Shown piece by piece: positions 58,613 through 64,000 of a DNA stretch of 64,000 nucleotides (its first letter is position 1; each line of letters starts with the position of its first letter). The notes below the pieces were generated by a model that was not told where the DNA came from, did no database searches, and was given only the letters and a program-made list of their open reading frames with translations. A program made the position numbers and the translations under genes. This stretch comes from Vibrio neptunius (GTDB taxonomy: Bacteria > Pseudomonadota > Gammaproteobacteria > Enterobacterales > Vibrionaceae), in NCBI GenBank assembly GCA_019339365.1, contig CP079859.1, positions 2,852,001 to 2,916,000 of the forward strand. The letters run 5' to 3'.

Positions 58613-59830
58613 TTAGCCTTCTATCACCTTCATCAATAATAACCCATCATAGAGGGCCTGTTTGATTAATGCAGCACCAGGCATGGTCGCCTGTTTGTAG
58701 AAGCGAGACTCTACAACTTCAAGATCCTGATGATAAACAGGCAGGCTTTGCTCTTTAATACAGTTTTGAATGGCCGGATACAATACGTCTTTTGCTTGGT
58801 TAATCGCCCCACCAATGAGAATTTTTTCCGGGTTGAAGAGGTTTATGACGATCGCAATCGCCGAACCCAGATAGCGACCAAGTTTTTCGACAGCATCCAC
58901 TGCCAAAGTATCACCGTTTGCAGCGGCTTCACAAATGTCTTCCACCGTCAGTTCATGAATATCAGACAGGGTTGATTCTTCACCGCTTGCTAGACGTTCT
59001 GACACCTCACTGCGGATTGCGTGAGAACTCGCTACAGTTTCAAGACAACCTCGATTACCACAATGACAAAGCTTACCATTAGGATCTATCTGAATGTGTC
59101 CCAACTCGCCAATGTTGCCATGACGCCCTTGAAGTACGCGTCCATCGAGTACAATACCGGCTCCAAGACCGTGGTGGATGGAAATGAGCACCGAGTTTTC
59201 GTTTTCCTGAGAATGACCGAACAACTTCTCTGCCAGCGCCCAAGCACGGGTGTCATTAGCAATAAAAACAGGTAACCCAGTCGCTTTATAAATTTCAGGG
59301 CCCAGAGAAAGGTTTTCGACATTGTAGTGCGGCATCTGTAACACTATGCCTTTCTCTGAATTCACCAAGCCTGGCAATGTTAAGGCAATACTGGTAACAC
59401 GGTCTAATTGCTCCGAATAGGTCTGAAAGAACTCATCAATCTCATGGAGCAGACGAGCCAAAACATCGTCTTGGTCAATTTCATGGATATCGATTTTAGT
59501 GTCGATCAAGACATCACCGCCCAACTCATGCAAAGCAATGGTCAAATAACCACGGCCGAGACGCATTGAGAGAAACTGCCAGCCTTCATTGTTCACCTGT
59601 AGCCCTACTGCCGGGCGGCCGCGACTGGTCGCTTCCTGCACGGTCGTTTCGTGGATCAGGTGAGCATCGATGAGCTCACGGGTAATTTTGGTAATACTTG
59701 CGGGGGCAAGCTCGCTCTCTTTTGACAGGTCAATCCGCGAGATAGGGCCTTTTTGATCAATGAGTTTATATACACGGCCAGCATTGACCTGCTTGATGTG
59801 ATCAATATGGCCTGGTTGAGCCATGTACAT
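58613..59830 (-). CDS. mlc: ROK-family repressor Mlc
   Basis: A 405-aa ROK regulator. N-terminal winged helix (VYKLIDQKGPISRIDLSKESELAPASITKITREL, about 18-52), then the sugar-kinase-like core with HHGLGAGIV and GELGHIQIDPNGKLCHCGNRGCLE, whose CxCGxxGC cluster binds the structural zinc. Mlc represses sugar phosphotransferase genes and is released by the glucose permease. GGAG lies 6 nt before the ATG. A CRP-like site lies upstream. Confidence 0.9.
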   Translation of the reverse strand: MYMAQPGHIDHIKQVNAGRVYKLIDQKGPISRIDLSKESELAPASITKITRELIDAHLIHETTVQEATSRGRPAVGLQVNNEGWQFLSMRLGRGYLTIALHELGGDVLIDTKIDIHEIDQDDVLARLLHEIDEFFQTYSEQLDRVTSIALTLPGLVNSEKGIVLQMPHYNVENLSLGPEIYKATGLPVFIANDTRAWALAEKLFGHSQENENSVLISIHHGLGAGIVLDGRVLQGRHGNIGELGHIQIDPNGKLCHCGNRGCLETVASSHAIRSEVSERLASGEESTLSDIHELTVEDICEAAANGDTLAVDAVEKLGRYLGSAIAIVINLFNPEKILIGGAINQAKDVLYPAIQNCIKEQSLPVYHQDLEVVESRFYKQATMPGAALIKQALYDGLLLMKVIEG

Positions 59831-59905
59831 AGGATGCTCCGAATATCAACAACTGGGCAATTTTTTTTACTTTGCGAAGTAATTGTGAAGAGCTTTGATA
59901 GATCG

Positions 59906-59923
59906 CCGTGACAAGCATCACGG
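59906..59923. promoter_or_regulatory. CRP-like site upstream of mlc
   Basis: CCGTGA-N6-TCACGG, a perfect inverted repeat containing the GTGA-N6-TCAC core of CRP sites, 76 bp upstream of the mlc start in the mlc/pykA divergent region. Enteric mlc promoters are CRP-controlled, which fits. Confidence 0.6.
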
Positions 59924-60074
59924 ATAAACATGATTCTTTGGGCGTTCAATCAAATTGCAAAACCGATATCACATTTAAGCGTTCATTTTTTTGCATTAAT
60001 AAATATGTATGTATGACGAGATAAATTGCCCCTAAATCTCTCATAACTCAGCATTTTGCATATACTCAATTGGG

Positions 60075-60103
60075 GCCTCTATAATTTTATGACTCATAGA
60101 GGC
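60075..60103 (+). other. Leader hairpin before pykA
   Basis: GCCTCTAT and ATAGAGGC pair over 8 bp with a 13-nt loop, ending 25 bp before the pykA start. Could be part of the untranslated leader or an operator; no T tract follows. Nothing else is clear in the 298-bp mlc/pykA gap. Confidence 0.4.
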
Positions 60104-60128
60104 TCGTGGTTTGATCAAGGAACTCATC

Positions 60129-61570
60129 ATGACTGCAATACAAAGAAGAACAAAAATCGTCACTACGTTAGGTCCGTCTACGGACAAAGAGGGGATTCTC
60201 GAAGCTATCATTCAGGCTGGCGCAAATGTGGTCAGAATGAATTTTTCACACGGCACCGAAGAAGATCATATTCAGCGAGCCACTCGCGTACGTAATATTG
60301 CGGCTCAATATGGTACCAATGTCGCCATCTTAGGAGACCTCCAAGGTCCCAAAATTCGGGTATCAACATTCAAAGACAACAAAATTCATCTCGCCGTCGG
60401 GGACAGCTTCATTCTCGACAGTGACCTCGCTCAGGGAGAAGGTGATCAACATGCTGTAGGTCTTGACTACAAAGAGCTACCGCAAGACGTTTCCACAGGC
60501 GATGTTTTACTGCTCGACGATGGTCGTGTTCAACTGCAAGTCACCAAGGTCTCTGGCAATCAAGTGATTACTAAAGTCATTATTGGCGGCCCACTCTCTA
60601 ACAACAAAGGTATTAATAAAAAGGAGGAGGCTTATCAGCAGATGCACTGACTGAAAAAGATAAGAATGACATCAAGGTAGCAGCACAAATTAAAGTGGAT
60701 TACCTCGCGGTTTCGTTTCCACGTAATGGCGAAGACATGAAGTACGCTCGTCGCCTAGCAAGGGACGCTGGATTAGAAGCAAAATTAGTCGCAAAGGTAG
60801 AGCGTGCTGAAACGGTAGAAAGTGAAGAGAATATCGACGATATCATTCTCGCTTCAGATGCCGTCATGGTTGCTCGTGGCGATTTAGGGGTAGAAATTGG
60901 AGACCCAGAATTAATTGGTGTACAAAAACAACTTATTCGCCGAGCGCGAAGCCTCAACCGTACCGTCATCACAGCGACTCAGATGATGGAGTCCATGATC
61001 GAAAATCCTATGCCTACCCGTGCGGAAGTCATGGACGTGGCAAATGCCGTCTTGGATGGCACCGACGCGGTAATGCTTTCAGGAGAAACCGCAGCGGGTA
61101 AATACCCTCTGGAAACGGTGCGCTCAATGGCAGAGGTATGTTTAGGCGCGGAAAAAATGTCGGCTATTAACCGGTCTAGTTACCGAATGGACTCCGTGTT
61201 CAAAAGCAGCGAAGAAACCATCGCTATGTCGACTATGTTCGCTGCAAATCATATGAAAGGTGTCAAAGGCATAGTGACTCTTACCGAATCGGGTCGTACA
61301 GCATTGATGATGTCACGACTCAGTTCAGGTCTACCTATCTTTGCCCTATCACGGAATGAAAGCACCCTGAACCACACTGCTCTGTATCGCGGCGTCACAC
61401 CCGTTTACTTCGACTCCAAAGGCGATTCAGGTTTACCGACGGCCAAAGCGGCCGTTAATTGTTTAAAAGAAAAAGGATTACTCCATGAAGGCGACCTAGT
61501 GATCATCACTCAAGGTGATGTCATGGACGTCGTGGGGTCAACCAACTGCATGCGTGTCCTGTCTGCTTAA
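60129..61570 (+). CDS. pykA: Pyruvate kinase II, PykA (frameshifted as sequenced)
   Basis: 480 aa, the length of Escherichia coli PykA, when one G is restored at 60623-60624 (GG seen, GGG expected) to give [21 protein letters not shown]. Conserved parts: [42 protein letters not shown], the signature [24 protein letters not shown] and [15 protein letters not shown] [14 protein letters not shown]. It makes ATP and pyruvate from phosphoenolpyruvate. Start ATG 60129 with AAGGA at 7 nt. The break in such a central enzyme strongly suggests a sequencing error. Confidence 0.92.
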
Positions 61571-61580
61571 AAGTGGCTGA

Positions 61581-61610
61581 GAGGGAGCGATAAGCGCTCC
61601 CTCGTTCATT
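61581..61610. terminator. Hairpin between pykA and the patatin gene
   Basis: A 9-bp stem (GAGGGAGCG / CGCTCCCTC) with a 5-nt loop in the gap between convergent genes; T content after it is modest. Confidence 0.55.
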
Positions 61611-62750
61611 TCTGTATGTTAGGAACCAAACGTTTTGAGACGGAAGCAAACATCTCTACAAATCGGAAACCCGAATCAAGCCCCATTTGATAGTCGTGCA
61701 GAAGCGCTTGTCGATCACTCATCAGCGAGTTGGACATCAAAGGCTGCTCTGGCTTGATCTGGATAATAAAGCAATCGTCTGGTGGATTGTGAAGAAAATC
61801 TTGAGTCAGGGAATAGGTCTGATAGTGAACCATCAACATGTCTGCCAGCCCCGAATCAAATTTCTCTCCAAGTAGATGACTTAATCGATAGATATCATCC
61901 GCTCCAAACAACCAACGTCCACCGTTGAGAGACTCCAAGTGTTGCAATTTATCTTCCTGAGAACGTTGCAATTGCTCTGTAAAGAAACTTGCCCAATCTC
62001 CTTTCCATTGAGCAAGCTTTTGCTGCCAATGTTCTTGAATAAGATTAAACGAATCACGGTACCACTTAACGTCATTTTCGTGAGGTACATTTTCTGTCGC
62101 CGTTTTCAGATCTTCCCCTTCTGTGCGTATCACAACAATACAACGCGCCTCCTTACGCCATGCCTCTTGAACAGGAATAGACGCCGAAACTCCTCCGTCC
62201 ACATACTCTCCATGCTCAAACGCCACCGCTTCATGGTACAACCTCGGGATCGCGCAAGTGGCAATGAGTACTTTGCGCCAATCATCCTGAAGCATGGGTA
62301 AATAATGATCGAAAAGACGACTAGTATCTGTGACCGCAGCAAACGCCTGACGATCTGCCAAAACCCGTCGCCCCATATCGATATCCAGCTTGTAGGGGAA
62401 ATCACTGATCTTATCTAGCGCCCAGTCGATACCCAAATACTGCTTGCGCCTAATGTAACGAAACAGGTTAAAAAACTCTGCATCAGTAGTGAGTTCAAGA
62501 ATGAATGAGCGCCCTATTCCTCGTTGGCGACAAAGATAGCCACAAAGATTTAGCGCACCTGCTGAAGTACCGTAAAAGGTATCAAAAGGGTCGAAATTAG
62601 ATAGAAGAAAGGCATCAAGAACACCCGAAGTAAAAATGCCACGCTGGCCCCCCCTTGAGCGACCAACGCATTCTTACCGCCAGTATACTTAGCAAGGCGT
62701 TGAGTATCCAACTGGATAGCAGCGCTGGTAACGACACCGCTGTTGTCCAT
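61606..62750 (-). CDS. Patatin-like phospholipase (frameshifted as sequenced)
   Basis: 381 aa when the C run 62647-62653 (seven; eight expected) is corrected, giving ALVAQGGGQRGIFTSGVLDAFL, the glycine-rich oxyanion loop. The nucleophile elbow is GTSAG (DNA near 62560) and the catalytic Asp is in YVDGGVSASIPV. This Ser-Asp dyad family hydrolyses acyl esters of lipids. No signal peptide is seen. A YnhF-like small gene lies just upstream in the same direction. Confidence 0.85.
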
Positions 62751-62759
62751 AATCTCAAC

Positions 62760-62852
62760 CTAGGCAGAAGTGATCGCGACTAAACCAAAACCAATCAGAA
62801 CCGCAAAAACGGCCACAGTGATGACTAACGCGTATTTCAGTTCGTGTTCCAT
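62760..62852 (-). CDS. YnhF-like small membrane protein (30 aa)
   Basis: An open frame of 30 codons: MEHELKYALVITVAVF.. continuing hydrophobic to ITSA, one membrane helix after a short polar start. It resembles the YnhF family of tiny enterobacterial/vibrio membrane proteins. A perfect AAGGAGGTG ribosome site lies 4 nt before the ATG, which is strong support that it is translated. Confidence 0.7.
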   Translation of the reverse strand: MEHELKYALVITVAVFAVLIGFGLVAITSA

Positions 62853-62985
62853 AGACACCTCCTTGATTGTGTAACAAAGTAATAACATCGTTGTGAGGCA
62901 TCTTCAATAATTCCCTTTTTTCTGTGCGTAATTATGACGTTACTATCACAATTAATAGGTGTAGCGCTCTGATTGGACAATCTTT

Positions 62986-63579
62986 ATGGACATGAACAGG
63001 ATTCACCTTTTCGTTTGTACTTTGCTCTGTTTTGCTCCACCAGCCCTTGCAGATGTTTATCTGACACCATGGGTTGGTTATACCGTAGGTGGAAGCGTGG
63101 AAAATCAAGATCAACAGAACTATGACCTTAAGGGTTCTGAAAGCTTTGCTATCAGTACTGAAATGGATTTCGACAAAGGTAGAATAGGTTTGTTTTACGC
63201 CAATCAACACACTAATGTCGAGACGCTTGGTCTTGGTTCGACCATGCATTACCTTCACTTTCAGAGTAGCCTCTATTACCCCGTCGAGGAGTCGCTACAC
63301 AGCTATCTCGGTGTGGGGCTTGGAGGCTCGTACATAGATGCTGATTGGGTCACAGACGAATTTGGTTTTTCGGCTAGTATCTTTGGAGGGTTTGCATACC
63401 GTCTCACTGATAATTTTGCGCTAAATACTCAGTTACGTTGGCTTGGTACCGTTGTTGATAATGACACAAGTGGAATATGTTCTTTACCCGCATCACAGTC
63501 AGGAAGCTGCATCATCAAATTTAAAACAGATTGGATGAATCAGTTCTCGGCTAACTTAGGGTTAACTTGGCATTTCTAG
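62986..63579 (+). CDS. Outer-membrane beta-barrel protein
   Basis: A 197-aa protein with a signal peptide (residues 1-23, ending PALA before DVYLTPWVGY) and alternating amphipathic strands typical of an eight-stranded barrel; the last residues GLTWHF end in Phe, the usual BAM recognition signal. Two cysteines (SGICSLPAS..GSCI) sit in a late loop and may form a disulfide. Ligand or role unknown. An ATG two codons later is an alternative start. Confidence 0.75.
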   Translation: MDMNRIHLFVCTLLCFAPPALADVYLTPWVGYTVGGSVENQDQQNYDLKGSESFAISTEMDFDKGRIGLFYANQHTNVETLGLGSTMHYLHFQSSLYYPVEESLHSYLGVGLGGSYIDADWVTDEFGFSASIFGGFAYRLTDNFALNTQLRWLGTVVDNDTSGICSLPASQSGSCIIKFKTDWMNQFSANLGLTWHF

Positions 63580-64000
63580 GAAACAATAAAATCACACTAT
63601 TAACAATTTAGTAAAATAAATCAATTGGGCGGATGTTTTTCAGTCATACACTCTTTAAATGCAAAAAGGATTAAATTTCAATTAAACAACATTTTTCCAA
63701 ACTTTTATTCTGTATAGTGATATTTTAATAACTACACTTGCCGTCAAACTGTCATGAAAACAATTTTATCACCAATCAAGAACACTGCCTTTACAACTAC
63801 AATCTATTGCTTTAACTCATATTAGTAGTTAGTCTTTTCTTTATGCGCAGCTGATTATTTTAGCTAAAGCAAACACGCACTCAACTTTTTAGAATTAAAA
63901 TCTGAGAAACATTAGCAAAAGCAGTGTAAATAACCAAAAAATCATTCTATTGACGATATTTTATCAAGCATATCGATATATCTTCAAATACCTGCTTTCC
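63580..64000. other. AT-rich non-coding window end
   Basis: 421 bp after the barrel gene with no credible reading frame on either strand. Strongly AT-rich; probably the upstream region of a gene beyond the window. No hairpin or repeat stood out. Confidence 0.5.

Overview
The window is a piece of a gammaproteobacterial chromosome that looks like Vibrio. The evidence is a complete menFDHBCE cluster next to alaA, a yfbR-dgt neighbourhood, an adenine-riboswitch-controlled deaminase gene, a rhombosortase gene, cheV, mlc and pykA. No rRNA, tRNA or CRISPR array was seen.

Left core (1-15560): a PLP-dependent cysteine-synthase-like gene, a DUF1244 gene, a Tim44-like membrane protein, a TetR regulator followed by an LplT-like/PlsC-like fusion for lysophospholipid handling, a YeiH-family exporter with a small membrane protein, the menaquinone operon on the minus strand, alaA, and the first 82 codons of yfbR.

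Island (about 15561-44092, 28.5 kb): a mobile island sits inside yfbR. The gene's 5' part ends at the left edge and its 3' part resumes at the right edge. Both edges carry the same 10-bp inverted repeat (GATTAGTTCG), and the reconstructed target is a perfect short palindrome. The left end carries a full-length, diverged yfbR homologue that could stand in for the broken gene. Next comes a tightly coupled recombinase block: an atypical tyrosine recombinase, then a recombinase / DNA-binding coiled-coil protein / recombinase trio that matches the layout of the published gamma-mobile-trio (GMT) elements. The cargo is defence-like. One ten-gene minus-strand operon runs from a WYL regulator through hsdM, hsdS, a DUF4268 nuclease, two DUF262 proteins (one with a DUF1524 nuclease end), hsdR, an unknown protein and a PD-(D/E)XK nuclease. 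A second minus-strand operon holds a winged-helix protein, an SF2 helicase, an unknown protein, a HAD-like protein and a membrane protein, facing an XRE repressor with two matched operators. A pair of unknown divergent genes lies near the right end. The recombinase block is clearly more AT-rich than the core.

Right core (44093-64000): the yfbR remnant, a dGTPase, adenine deaminase with an adenine riboswitch and promoter, the tRNA modification gene tapT, rhombosortase rrtA, a RhlE-like helicase, sohB, a YciK-type reductase, the SOS mutasome imuA-imuB-dnaE2 behind a perfect LexA box, cheV, mlc, pykA, a patatin phospholipase, a YnhF-like small protein and an outer-membrane beta-barrel protein.

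Caution: at least fourteen single-base frameshifts break otherwise well-conserved genes, including menB, pykA, sohB and the helicase. Nearly all fall in homopolymer runs. They look like uncorrected sequencing errors rather than real gene decay, so the affected genes are annotated here as single genes.
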